A stretch of DNA of 64,000 nt from Hymenopus coronatus (Eukaryota; Arthropoda; Insecta; Mantodea; Hymenopodidae): contig CM060900.1 of assembly GCA_030762935.1 (NCBI GenBank), positions 387,833,132 to 387,897,131 of the forward strand. Reading direction: 5' to 3'. The first letter of the stretch is position 1. Each line of letters begins with the position of its first letter. The position numbers were made by a program, and so were the translations under genes. The notes beneath the pieces were generated by a model, which was given only the letters and a program-made list of their open reading frames with translations, was not told the DNA's origin and did not search any database. Positions 20,483-30,889 of the stretch are shown here, piece after piece.

Positions 20483-23043
20483 TAGAGCTCGACAATTTGC
20501 ATATTTTTAGGTTTTTTTCCTTGAATGTTGAATATATGCACGTAAGGAATAAATCTATACCATGTTGTAGGGAGTTAATTATGGAAGTTTTATAGTGATA
20601 TAAATGCATATATAAGGGATTAGTGCATATTTAACTAATTTGTGCATATTCATGCATATATTTTACTTTTTCAGCAATGATTCTTGATATACAAATATTT
20701 CACCTCAATACTTTAAAAAGAAGAGAAAAATCAGAGCAAATTTCTCTTTTATTGTTTTGCTTGTGCAAAAGGACTTCATGTTTCTAAATTCATAAATGAG
20801 AAATTAGCTATTAACAATGCGTGGTTCCAGATATAGAATAACAAAATATGTTGCTCAACAGCTTAACATAAACTATGATTGTTGAAAAGTTCAGTGCGCC
20901 ATTGGGTGCCATTTTTAGTTAACTTTAAATTTGTCAATACTGTGCTGTTACTTGTAATTTTTGAACTGTGAACAACAGGAGACACAGTATTACAATACCA
21001 AAAGTGAAGAGCAGTAAAACTTAAATAGCTTTGTCAGTGGATTATTGAAAATCCATTTCTAAAAGCAATGTGTAAGTGTGTGAAAATCATGCAAGTTATA
21101 TTTTCGTATTTTCAGAGTATTTGAAAAATTAGTGTGATTTGTGAGTTAGTAATTGTTCTTATTTAACTAAAATAAATTTGCATTATTTTTTTTACCAATC
21201 TTATAGGTACCCTGTGACATAAAATTCCAAATTATGCAACATTTACAAACAGCTGCCCATAAAAATGCTGTTAATAAAAATGTCTCCAAGATCCAAACAA
21301 CCTATGAAATGATGGTAGTGTTAATTTTTTAAAAGATATTGGAAAAGCATTAGATAAAGTCAACATCCCTTTGAATAACTTAAATAATATAGAATTTTGA
21401 ACTTTCCTGGAAAGATATTCCCAACGGAAAAGTTCCTGATGAATCAGTAATAAAGAAAAACTTCCTTGGCAAAATTTATGAATAGGTAGGTTTAAAAATT
21501 GATTTAATGACATTAGTTTGTGTATCAATAACCCCCCCTCCCCAAGTTTTTGAGCTGTACAAAAACTTGTCAATTATTCCAACTTTTAAAAGTATTATAA
21601 AAAAGTATTTTCAAAGAGAAGCAAAATTATGTATGGCATATATTGCTATGGAGTTTAATTTAGTTTAGCTTATAATCAAGAAATATATATTTATAAGTTT
21701 TTTCAACTTGTTTCCCCCAAAAATGAGACTGCAAATTACACCTCTGATCTTAATTTTCAATAAAATAATTGTTTTCAGAAAGTACAAAAACTAAGGTAAG
21801 ATAACTGTGACTCAAACTTCTGGTTATCTGTAGATGAAAGAACTGACTCTTATGGGAGATTTATTGCCAACATTGTCATGGGAAAAATGACGGAATCTGA
21901 ACCAGGAACTCCTCATCTCATTGTTGTTATCATGCTACCAGAAGCGACAAACAATTCAATGATTTCTAGGGTTGTTCATGATGCATTATGTGTCTTGTGG
22001 CCTGTTAAAGAAAATGAGGAAAGTCTCTTGGTGATGGTTATAGATGGTAGCAGCATATGTGCTTAAGGCTGTTAAACCTTTGCAAGTATTTTGTCCCAAC
22101 GGCAGTTCATATGATTTATTTAGCACTTGCTCTTCACCGACTGACAGAGGAAATTCAAGCAAATTTTCCAGAAGTAAATGCCTCAATTTTCTGTATGAAA
22201 AAAGTATTTGTGAAGGCGCAGTCAACAGCCAAATTATATACTGATATGATGCAAGATACACATTTACCCCTAGAGCCAATCCTCACGAGATGGGAACATG
22301 GATTGAACCAGCTCTATGTATTACAATGATCAATTGGAAGATGTAAAAAGGTGCTCAATGTGATGGACAAAAATGAAGTAGCCAGTATCTGTGCTGCAGT
22401 TAATGCTTGCAATGAGAATAGTCTCCAGGCTAAATTAGTGCTTATTAAGACCTACTTTAGTAAATTTCCAGCTGCAATCACACATTTGAAAGATAAAAGA
22501 AATGCCTCTCTCCTACCCTGCAAGTATATGAAACAGCTGTCACTGGAGACATACCAGGCGAGACAAGAAAGTGTCTTCATGGCAAAATTGAGAAAATTGA
22601 AACAAGGAATCCAGGTTTAATGTTTCTTCGGAATGTTTAAGGTGCTACAAGAAGTGTCAAAAAGAATCAAATGCTTATTCTGTAAGTGACATAGCCTCTT
22701 TTCAGTACTGACCTATGACACTGCATGAAGTATAGAGATCCTTCTGGATTTTTAACTGATGAAAGGAAATTATTTCTTCCAGAAAACTGAAAAATATTTA
22801 ATCGCTTATTGCAATAAAAACAACTAATATTAAAATAGATTGAGGGAGAGACTAATAAATATTAATTTTGTTAATGCCTGCGTTTAACAATACACTTACA
22901 GTTTGATTACTTCATCAAGATTAATAAATGTGGGAAAGTTGAAATAAAGTTATTTTTATGCATATTTTAAAGCTTTTAGAGAATATAGACCAGATTTTTA
23001 ATGCGTATATTCATACTTTTAATGTATATAAATTTGAGCTCTA
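20483..23043 (+). mobile_element. hAT-type DNA transposon (hAT-1) inserted in PLE D
   Basis: The PLE D reading frame stops at 23044 and resumes at 20482. The inserted segment begins TAGAGCTCGACAATTTGCAT and its other end, complemented, begins TAGAGCTCAAATTTATATAC, giving short TIRs with the TAGAG start that hAT elements often have. The flanking 8-mers GTAATCAT and ATAATGTT are similar but not identical (5 of 8), so an 8-bp duplication is plausible but eroded. The element is 2.56 kb and carries a decayed transposase on the plus strand at 21207-22700. Confidence 0.65.
21200..22700 (+). pseudogene. hAT-like transposase (CGGBP1-like type), broken, possible intron
   Basis: Plus-strand blocks in family order: a BED-finger-like CDIKFQIMQHLQTAAHKNAV (about 21210), FRTFLERYS, then after a gap of about 300 bp WLSVDERTDSYGRFIANIV (about 21825; first catalytic Asp region), LPEATNNSMIS, LLVMVIDGSS, HMIYLALALHRL, NFPEVNASIFCMKKVFVKA, LPLEPILTRWEHGL and a C-terminal helical region ending at 22620. 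The order and motifs fit the CGGBP1-like hAT group found in many insects. The gap at 21486-21778 has GT...AG ends and a TTTTCAG acceptor. Frameshifts near 22060 and 22330 break the gene. Confidence 0.7.
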
Positions 23044-23429
23044 ATAATGTTTAACGCATGATCAGTTTTTTGCATTATTGCAAGCTTATTCCCTTTATTT
23101 GCTTTTGTGTAGACCACATTTTTGTTGTTTAAACTTTCAATTATGTTCCTGTATGGATTTTTTCTAGGTTATTCTGATTGTGAATCTGTCAGAAGTTTAT
23201 CACATTTGTTCTAAGTTATGGTTTTATCCAGGGCATTTTGATTTTCAATGGCTACCTCTGTTTAAAATGAATTTATTTATATCATTGAACACACATGTTT
23301 TGGCATTTGCTTAGAAATTCTATTTCTTCATTGGTGAAGGTTCTTTGCCCCATGATAACCACATTAATTAGGTTGGGTTATTTGTTTGTTTACTTTTCGA
23401 TACATATTTGATTGAATTTTGTTCAATTT

Positions 23430-23840
23430 CTTCCCAATTTATTTTGTATAGGGAATGTACAAGTTTGAGATGCAGGTTGTAAGCCTTCTTTAGCTATTTA
23501 TTTATTCTTCAAACATGCAATGTCATCATAACAGACAATGAATGAACAGAAACGATTGAGAAAATAACAAGGGATAAATATGCTGCTATAATATTTTTCA
23601 AATGGGAAGAGTTCTACTCTGCAGCAAATGAGATGCATTATCGTGCTCTGCATTGCCAGGTAGCTACCCCACTCATTTTATATTTCCCTCTCACTTGCAT
23701 ACTTGAGTACACAAATCTTCATGGCGACTATAATTTTGCAGTTTTTAAATTTATAACTTGAACATGCATATTTGCATATATGTACACATTTTCTTAAATT
23801 CTTTAATAATATGGTTTATAAATTACCTGATCCTTTAACC
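23430..23840. other. AT-rich stretch, nothing recognised
   Basis: No motif seen between PLE D and the next coding scrap. Confidence 0.4.
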
Positions 23841-23844
23841 CAAT

Positions 23845-24010
23845 GGAACTGCCACTGGCTCCTCTGAATCACTGTCATCAGTTATGTCATGAGACAATAA
23901 TTTATCATTGTTACCGTCTTCATTGTCAGTGTCTTATAAATTTATGATGATAGGTTCCAAAATATCATACGACCGATTTCTTTCCAAAAGTCATTGTCTA
24001 AGCTTAATAA
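23845..24010 (-). pseudogene. Possible DDE transposase C-terminal scrap
   Basis: The minus strand reads a LDNDFWKEIG-like piece, then EPIIINL and an acidic tail (DTDNEDGN...DITDDSDSEEP) ending at a stop near 23845. The same arrangement (W, then FAINLEESDSELDNEFED) occurs in the transposase fragment at 51830-52080, so this is probably the acidic C-terminus of a related gene. Only the tail is visible and there are frameshifts. Confidence 0.35.
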
Positions 24011-24087
24011 ATATAATAATCCTTTTAGTACCATCATGTCAGTAGTTTACATTCCATGCGCGGGCACCCCCTCTCTCCCCTCCCATA

Positions 24088-24116
24088 CACGCACACACAC
24101 ACACACACACACACAC
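24088..24116. repeat. (CA)n microsatellite
   Basis: About 12-13 CA units, then CCAC variants. Confidence 0.95.
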
Positions 24117-24119
24117 CCA

Positions 24120-25900
24120 CCCACCAATAATGGTCATTATAGTGCTTATGTGATTCCGGTCGTAATATAATACATAGGTATGTTTATTTATCTATATTAT
24201 GAAAACTATTTGCGGTTCTGCTACAAACATTACTCCCTATCTTCCTCATGAATTATTTTTTGCAAAATTTGAATATTTTGTCTTAGCGCAAGTAGTATTT
24301 ATGAGAGTCAGAATCACTTAGTGCGTTACTCCCCAGTTAATTGGGAATATAGTATGTCAACTCAGCAGCACTCCAGTTGGCTGCTGGCCTGATAGTGCTC
24401 AAGGACAGACCTCATCCAATTTGAAAGTCTTAGAGGCAATTTAACATTAGTGATCTTGAAGATGGAGGCAATGAACTGATGTAAAGGCAACAGAGCCAGG
24501 AATATTACAGAAGGATTACATATAAAGTTAAAAATAAATCCTTTTTGCAGTGAAACAAGCTTATTTTACTGTCTTTAACTGGTAATGCTTAAATGATACA
24601 TTTATACATTTAGCAGAAAATTAATTTTGACGATTAGAATAAGTTATTGAGAGTTAACTATAATGGTAGTTACAATGATTAGGATAAGTGCAAGATACTA
24701 TTGTTTGGGCAAGGTGCATGTATTTCACATTCAACAGCAACCTTGAAACTGAGTCATAAGTAGTCTGAGTTGGTAACTACCCTTTGCAAGGACAGCTAGG
24801 ACAGGTTTGCTGATAACCGGATGTAAGAACTTTTGTTTTTAATGATAATTAAGAAAGTTGTTGAATTAAAACTAAACTGTTTGTGCACATTTGACATATC
24901 TTTGAAATTATGTAGGTATAGGCTATTTTTTTGGCAAATTTTTAGAACTTTTCATATTTTTTTAAACTATACATATTTTTGAGCATAACTTTTTCTAAGC
25001 AATAAATGAGAAATATCTATGTTTTTATTTTTAATAGAAAAATTACCATTTATTTCAATTTATATATAAAAAATAATTTTAACATTGATGGCTTCATTAC
25101 ATGAATAAAAAAGTTGTGAAACAATGCTTAGTATTTCAACAAAAAGAAGTTAGCAATTACAATACTTATAAGTTAGTAAAATAAGGTACCACACAAGAAA
25201 AAGTCTTGTTTCTCTAAATAGTAGGTTGGTAATAGATTCAGTATTAACATTTAAATCTTAAGAAAAACCTATAGCTCACTTTATCTCAAATGAACTCGCT
25301 GAGAGCCAAATTTGAAATATTATAGTGGGCACCTTAAAAGCAAATGTTGGTCTTGCAAATCAATGGATCCCAGTTAAAGATACACTTGAAGATAATTTAA
25401 AAGTTTGCTGTCATATGACTTTGTCTAAACTAGACTCCATTGTGGAAAAAGAAACTAATAATGTAATCACAGCATTTAACCAACTGAATGTATTAATTGT
25501 ATTAATTCTGATTTGCTTCTTTGTTACCTAGAACATTGTTGAATAACTCTGTAATGGCGGTTAAAATAAATAAGATGTAATAGAGCTCTAAGCATTAAAG
25601 ATAAAATGTGTGTCTTATCACATTTTTTATGAAAAGTCCCTTCAATGCCATTAGCTAGCAATAACAACTGCAACAGAGAGTTTTCTCCACGTATAACTTA
25701 GTTGTAACAGACATAGGGTAATTATGAAAAACAAAAATATCACAACTTGTTGTATGTTACAGTTTGCTGATATGTGATACTTGATTCTGTTCATGATATT
25801 GATTTTAAATAAAAGGTTTTAATTTTTAAATAAGGGGCTTTTATGTTAATGTTACTTTAGTTTAATTACCTGTTAATTTTCATTGTTGTCATTTTCAGTC
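24120..25900. other. AT-rich stretch, no gene recognised
   Basis: The only longer frame (plus 25325-25531, 68 residues) ends in a hydrophobic run but has no recognised motif. No repeats were identified. Confidence 0.45.
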
Positions 25901-25909
25901 TTAGCATCA

Positions 25910-26480
25910 TTCATTAATTAATTCTTGCAAACCCCACCTCCATTCTTTGCTGCAGGAATATAGTTCCCTCTTTCAAGGGCCCAGCTTCCATTACAGCTTC
26001 TAAAGATCTCTCAGGGTTCTCAGAAGGGACCTTTAGTTGTTTGGAACTACATATTCCAATATTATTCCCATGACAAGGTAAGGACTTACAGTCTGCCCAG
26101 AAAGAGCCCCTCATTGTCTGAGAAAGACTAAATAATCTGGGAGGTTGTCAGGTATCCCAGAGGCTCCACTAATGATACATCTCCCATTTCCATGCATCTC
26201 ATCAGCACAGGTCGCCTAACACCTTAGGGTTGGGGAGTTGGTTTGCGGTCACCTATTGGTTATTTGAAGACAGATGTGGCCAGTGAGTCAGTGGTCAACT
26301 GATTCTGCCATTCAGGTTCCAGTTATCCACCACCTACTGACACATTCAGTACCCACTGAAGGTCCATCATTAAGGACTTGCAGGTCGCTAAGCCATTTTA
26401 TAGGCCCCCTGCTGTGGAACCTCTGTGCTGGTACTTCAGACCATTCTTAGCAACTGTGCACTATTTCATGCCACCCAACA
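25910..26480. other. GC-richer island of unknown origin
   Basis: This 570-bp block is visibly richer in G+C than its flanks and has sharp edges, as seen for other inserted repeats here. The minus frame 25914-26114 (66 residues) has no motif. No TIR, tRNA box or RT motif was found. A SINE or LINE 3' fragment is the simplest guess. Confidence 0.3.
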
Positions 26481-26489
26481 AGTAAAACT

Positions 26490-27207
26490 ATGCATATGAA
26501 TCAGATAATTTTGAATAAATGATATGAAATATTATTGCTAAGTAACGATAAAACAAATTACTTAGTCAGCTGGCAGCGATATCTTGATGCGTTTAGATAC
26601 CCATAGGTATTGCTTCCAGTCTCTGCCTCTTTCCTCCACTCCTTGTACTGTGCAACTTGACTGCTCACGTCTATTTACAAGGATAATATCATATAAATAA
26701 TTATGCTTTAAACAAAGCAAGAATTAATAATATTAGAATAAAAATGTATTTCTAAGATTGACAGTTCCAGTAAACTTGTATCAAAGCTACATTAGTAGTG
26801 GAAATAGTGATGGCCTTATTTCTGGCTCCACACCAAATAATTAAGCTTAGATAAAATTAAACATTTTTGAAAAATGAGTCAAACTCAACACTTTTAAATT
26901 TTGTTTTAGGTATATTTATCTGAAATTGTTTCAGAGAATGTTTCCCACATCATCAATTAGAGTCAAACTGTCTGAGCCCAGTGAGAAACTAGAGTTAAGA
27001 ATCACAGACTCCTCTGATGGTTTTTGACAAACCTATAGTTTGAATTTTCTTCCATATTTACTCCAAAGTTCGTTAAATGCTCTTTCATGTAGATTCCTGC
27101 CCCCCAGGTATTCAACTGTAACTGGTGCCTTGAGATAAAGTTATTTTTCAAATGGAACTTTAAGATAATAATGAAGGTAGTTTTCTCATCTTATTGTAAT
27201 TGTAAAA
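26490..27207. other. AT-rich stretch up to PLE C
   Basis: No recognised feature. If 30890-31303 is a real terminal exon, this may be intron sequence upstream of it. Confidence 0.4.
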
Positions 27208-27293
27208 CATCCCTTAAATAAGAACTGAAGCTTTCCTGGCGACGTGTTCATTCAAAATCTTCTCGGGCTTCTAGCCAGGTAAAAACTTGGCTT

Positions 27294-27335
27294 GACACCA
27301 ACGTTTCGAAGAAGTGCATCTTCCTCGTCTTCAGG
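27294..27335 (-). ncRNA. Hammerhead-ribozyme-like motif, left arm of PLE C
   Basis: The minus strand reads CTGAAGA, a 21-base hairpin (helix II, CGAGGAAG pairing with CTTCTTCG), then GAAAC and, six bases on, GTC. CUGANGA, helix II and GAAA are the hammerhead core. Identical to the right-arm copy. Confidence 0.55.
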
Positions 27336-27555
27336 GTGAACTGATGGTTTGAGCTTGCGGAGACTGGTATTTATAAGAGCTGGGATGAAGCTAACATCTG
27401 ATTGGTTCGCGTGATATTATGGCCTGGTATTTAAGATGACTGAGACATGGGCACGGACTTCGTAGAAAACTATTTATAGCAGTTATTCGGCTAATGTTTT
27501 GTGTTTGAGCACGCACCTGCTAGAAAATAAGTCTTGGAAGACTGCAGGTAGAGGA

Positions 27556-29033
27556 TTAGGTATTAAGGCTCTTTAACATTGGTGTCCATGCTGAACTTAA
27601 TTGTAGGCCAGAATCGCGATTTAGATTATTTGTTTCAGATGAGATGGCTAAAGCTTCTTTTACTCTCCTTTCCCAGTAGTTCGAACACTTTGCCACTATC
27701 TTGGTGTTGGTAAAGTTAGCTCTGTGGCTCTGTTCTATACAGTGTTCAGCCAGTCCAGATTTTTTGAGTTGCATAAGCCTTATTGATCTTTGGTGTTCAG
27801 AAACGCGTATGGCAATAGTGCGTCCTGTTTGGCCAATGTACGCTGCGCTGCATTCGCAAGGAATGTGGTAGACACCAGGTACTCTGAGAGCTAAATTATC
27901 TTTAACTGGCCTGACCAAGTTTTTGATTTTAGGTGGTGGCTTATGGATGGTTTTGACATTATATTTGTAGAGTAGTCTACTAATCTTTCCCGAAAAATTG
28001 CCGGTAAACGGTACATAGGCTATGGCGGCTGGTTTGTCTTTTTGTTGAGTGTTCTTGCTGGGGTTTCTTTTTCGTCCAGCTCTTTTCAGCGCTGATGTGA
28101 TGTCCTTGGCTGAATATCCATTTTGTTGGAGTGTGAATTTTAGGTGTTGAAATTCCGTTTGCAGATTATCTGGGTCTGATACAGAAACTGCTCTATGTGC
28201 CAATGTGTTGAGAATGCCCATTCGTTGTGACTTATGATGGAAGCTGTTTGCGTTGAGATAAAGATCCGTGTGTGTGTAGGTTTTCGGTAGACGGCATGAC
28301 CAAGAGTTCCGTCCGCTTTTCTGGTAACCAGAATGTCCAGAAATGGGAGGGAAGCATTTTTCGCAACTTCCATTGTGAACTGTATTTGTGATCTGAGGCT
28401 ATTTAGGTGTGCAAGAAAATCTGGAAGAGTGTGCAGTCCATGTGGCCAAATTACAAATGTATCATCTACATATCTGTAAAAATGTGTAAGTTTTAATGGG
28501 GCTGTGTTAAGTATTTCATGCTCCAGAAACTCCATATAGAAGTTGGCAATAGCTGGTGACAGAGGAGAGCCCATGGCAACACCGTCTGTCTGCTCGTAGT
28601 AGGTGTTGCCATACAGAAAATAAGTGGAAGTAAGTGTGTGACTAAACAGTGCAGTAATACCAGGTGGAAAGTGTTCTGACAATAGTTGTATTGTTTCCGC
28701 AAGGGGAACTCTGGTGAAGAGAGATACCACATCGAAACTAACTAACAGGTCCGATGGCTTCACTTTGATGCTGTCAAGAACTTCAGCGAATTGTATAGAG
28801 TTCTTCACATGGTGTACACACTTACCTACTATTGGTTGCAGCAGATGTGCCAGATGACGAGCTAGGCGATAGGTAGGGCTGCCAATAGCGTCCACTATGG
28901 GCCTTAGAGGTATCCCAGGCTTATGGATCTTCGGGAGACCATATAATCTTGGAGGTATGGAGGCAGATGGCAAGACCGTCTTCTGAACATCCTTTAAAAA
29001 GGATCTTACCAACTCTGTAGAAAGACGCACCAT
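27556..29033 (-). pseudogene. PLE C left arm: RT plus GIY-YIG, one frameshift
   Basis: Two overlapping minus frames, 28140-29033 (RT: LYGLPKIHK, FDVVSLFTRVP, MGSPLSPAIANFYME, FYRYVDDTFVIW, LPFLDILV) and 27556-28221 (linker and nuclease: GVYHIPCECSAAYIGQTGR), are joined by a single frameshift. The plus arm reads straight through the same place, so the shift is a mutation and not programmed. Otherwise the sequence matches the plus arm with few changes (for example L for P in PLKLTHF, K for E in MQLKKSG). Confidence 0.85.
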
Positions 29034-29064
29034 CCAGCTAATTAAGAAATCCAGCCTTCCTCCT

Positions 29065-30498
29065 GATGTTCAGAAGACGGTCTCCCCATCTGCCTCCATA
29101 CCTCCCAGATTATATGGTCTCCCGAAGATCCATAAGCCTGGGATACCTCTAAGGCCCATAGTGGACGCTATTGGCAGCCCTACCTATCGCCTAGCTCGTC
29201 ATCTGGCACATCTGCTGCAACCAATAGTAGGTAAGTGTGTACACCATGTGAAGAACTCTATACAATTCGCTGAAGTTCTTGACAGCATCAAAGTGAAGCC
29301 ATCGGACCTGTTAGTTAGTTTCGATGTGGTATCTCTCTTCACCAGAGTTCCCCTTGCGGAAACAATACAACTATTGTCAGAACACTTTCCACCTGGTATT
29401 ACTGCACTGTTTAGTCACACACTTACTTCCACTTATTTTCTGTATGGCAACACCTACTACGAGCAGACAGACGGTGTTGCCATGGGCTCTCCTCTGTCAC
29501 CAGCTATTGCCAACTTCTATATGGAGTTTCTGGAGCATGAAATACTTAACACAGCCCCATTAAAACCTACACATTTTTACAGATATGTAGATGATACATT
29601 TGTAATTTGGCCACATGGACTGCACACTCTTCCAGATTTTCTTGCACACCTAAATAGCCTCAGATCACAAATACAGTTCACAATGGAAGTTGCGAAAAAT
29701 GCTTCCCTCCCATTTCTGGACATTCTAGTTACCAGAAAAGCGGACGGAACTCTTGGTCATGCCGTCTACCGAAAACCTACACACACAGATCTTTATCTCA
29801 ACGCAAACAGCTTCCACCATAAGTCACAACGAATGGGCATTCTCAACACATTGGCACATAGAGCAGTTTCTGTATCAGACCCAGATAATCTGCAAACGGA
29901 ATTTCAACACTTAAAATTCACACTCCAACAAAATGGATATTCAGCCAAGGACATCACATCAGCGCTGAAAAGAGCCGGACGAAAAAGAAACCCCAGCAAG
30001 AACACTCAACAGAAAGACAAGCCAGCCGCCATAGCCTATATACCGTTTACCGGCAATTTTTCGGGAAAGATTAGTAGACTACTCTACAAATATAATGTCA
30101 AAACCATCCATAAGCCACCACCTAAAATCAAAAATTTGGTCAGGCCAGTTAAAGATAATTTAGCTCTCAGAGTACCTGGTGTCTACCACATTCCTTGCGA
30201 ATGCAGCGCAGCGTACATTGGCCAAACAGGACGCACTATTGCCACACGTGTTTCTGAACACCAAAGATCAATAAGGCTTATGCAACCCGAAAAATCTGGA
30301 CTGGCTGAACACTGTATAGAACAGAGCCACAGAGCTAACTTTACCAACACCAAGATAGTGGCAAAGTGTTCGAACTACTGGGAAAGGAGAGTAAAAGAAG
30401 CTTTAGCCATCTCATCTGAAACAAATAATCTAAATCGCGATTCTGGCCTACAATTAAGTTCAGCATGGACACCAATGTTAAAGAGCCTTAATACCTAA
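29065..30498 (+). CDS. PLE C reverse transcriptase / GIY-YIG endonuclease, N-terminally truncated
   Basis: Open for 477 codons with no internal stop. Residues are counted from 29065: GLPKIHK (about 20), FDVVSLFTRVP (about 87, first catalytic Asp), MGSPLSPAIANFYME (about 138), YRYVDDTF (about 174, the two catalytic Asp), LPFLDIL (about 217), YRKPTHT (about 235), linker, then the nuclease GVYHIPCECSAAYIGQTGRT (about 372) with a conserved Arg and the Glu in ERRVKEAL. All catalytic residues I can name are present. The normal PLE N-terminus is missing, so no natural start codon lies in the arm. Reverse transcription would be primed at a nick made by the nuclease. Probably recently active in trans or derived from an active source copy. 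Confidence 0.88.
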   Translation, partial: DVQKTVSPSASIPPRLYGLPKIHKPGIPLRPIVDAIGSPTYRLARHLAHLLQPIVGKCVHHVKNSIQFAEVLDSIKVKPSDLLVSFDVVSLFTRVPLAETIQLLSEHFPPGITALFSHTLTSTYFLYGNTYYEQTDGVAMGSPLSPAIANFYMEFLEHEILNTAPLKPTHFYRYVDDTFVIWPHGLHTLPDFLAHLNSLRSQIQFTMEVAKNASLPFLDILVTRKADGTLGHAVYRKPTHTDLYLNANSFHHKSQRMGILNTLAHRAVSVSDPDNLQTEFQHLKFTLQQNGYSAKDITSALKRAGRKRNPSKNTQQKDKPAAIAYIPFTGNFSGKISRLLYKYNVKTIHKPPPKIKNLVRPVKDNLALRVPGVYHIPCECSAAYIGQTGRTIATRVSEHQRSIRLMQPEKSGLAEHCIEQSHRANFTNTKIVAKCSNYWERRVKEALAISSETNNLNRDSGLQLSSAWTPMLKSLNT

Positions 30499-30718
30499 TC
30501 CTCTACCTGCAGTCTTCCAAGACTTATTTTCTAGCAGGTGCGTGCTCAAACACAAAACATTAGCCGAATAACTGCTATAAATAGTTTTCCACGAAGTCCG
30601 TGCCCATGTCTCAGTCATCTTAAATACCAGGCCATAATATCACGCGAACCAATCAGATGTTAGCTTCATCCCAGCTCTTATAAATACCAGTCGCCGCAAG
30701 TTCAAACCATCAGTTCAC

Positions 30719-30760
30719 CCTGAAGACGAGGAAGATGCACTTCTTCGAAACGTTGGTGTC
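30719..30760 (+). ncRNA. Hammerhead-ribozyme-like motif, right arm of PLE C
   Basis: CTGAAGA at 30720-30726 matches the CUGANGA core. Helix II forms from CGAGGAAG and CTTCTTCG, with one G-T pair and a short loop. GAAAC follows and a candidate cleavage triplet GTC ends at 30760, so helix III would be very short, as known for the minimal hammerheads described in PLEs. Helix I pairing (CACC with GGTG) is ambiguous in register. Fold and activity are inferred by eye. Confidence 0.55.
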
Positions 30761-30889
30761 AAGCCAAGTTTTTACCTGGCTAGAAGCCCGAGAAGATTTT
30801 GAATCATCCCTTAAATGTTCTAATTTTATGTATATAAACTTGTGTTGTGGAGAATCAGTAGTTTTCATACAAATTTTTGATGTTTTCAG

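Larger units (their letters stand above)
19085..23420 (-). mobile_element. Penelope-like element D, near full-length but decayed, split by a hAT
   Basis: Read on the minus strand, PLE coding blocks occur in order: the N-terminal region (about 23420-23060; FTNEEIEFLSKCQ and KNVVYTKANKGNKLAI-like), then after the hAT insertion IEVKSNPLNKYNTTVNKII and VYVLPKIHKQ (20560-20290), RT palm pieces (FNVNSLFP; a GSLLSPL block), YVNDVLTV, LPFLDLRTIRNNNTLSFGIY (split over the palm end), a linker, and a decayed GIY-YIG (EFTKSAMKTVKNI-like, about 19270-19160). Many stops and shifts are present. The first catalytic-box YVDD reads YVND. A 30-base A tract sits in the middle. No inverted partner was seen. Confidence 0.75.
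27220..30804 (+). mobile_element. Penelope-like element C, near-perfect inverted pair
   Basis: Flanked by a perfect 12-bp duplication CATCCCTTAAAT (27208-27219 and 30805-30816). It consists of a 30-bp extension (27220-27249), a minus arm (about 27250-28992), a 75-bp spacer and a plus arm (about 29068-30804). Each arm is about 1.74 kb and they are almost identical, with few substitutions. Each encodes the RT from the fingers (LYGLPKIHK) to the end plus a GIY-YIG nuclease. The plus arm is open throughout; the minus arm has one frameshift near 28140-28225. The outer ends contain a hammerhead-like motif. This is the youngest-looking insertion in the window. Confidence 0.92.

Noticed and set aside
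29324..29563. 79-residue frame, also present at 28493-28732
   Set aside because: Alternative-frame shadow of the PLE C reverse transcriptase.
27220..30804. Purely artefactual inverted duplication from assembly
   Set aside because: The arms differ by substitutions and a frameshift, end in a TSD and carry a unilateral extension, all expected from a PLE insertion; still, long-read confirmation would settle it.
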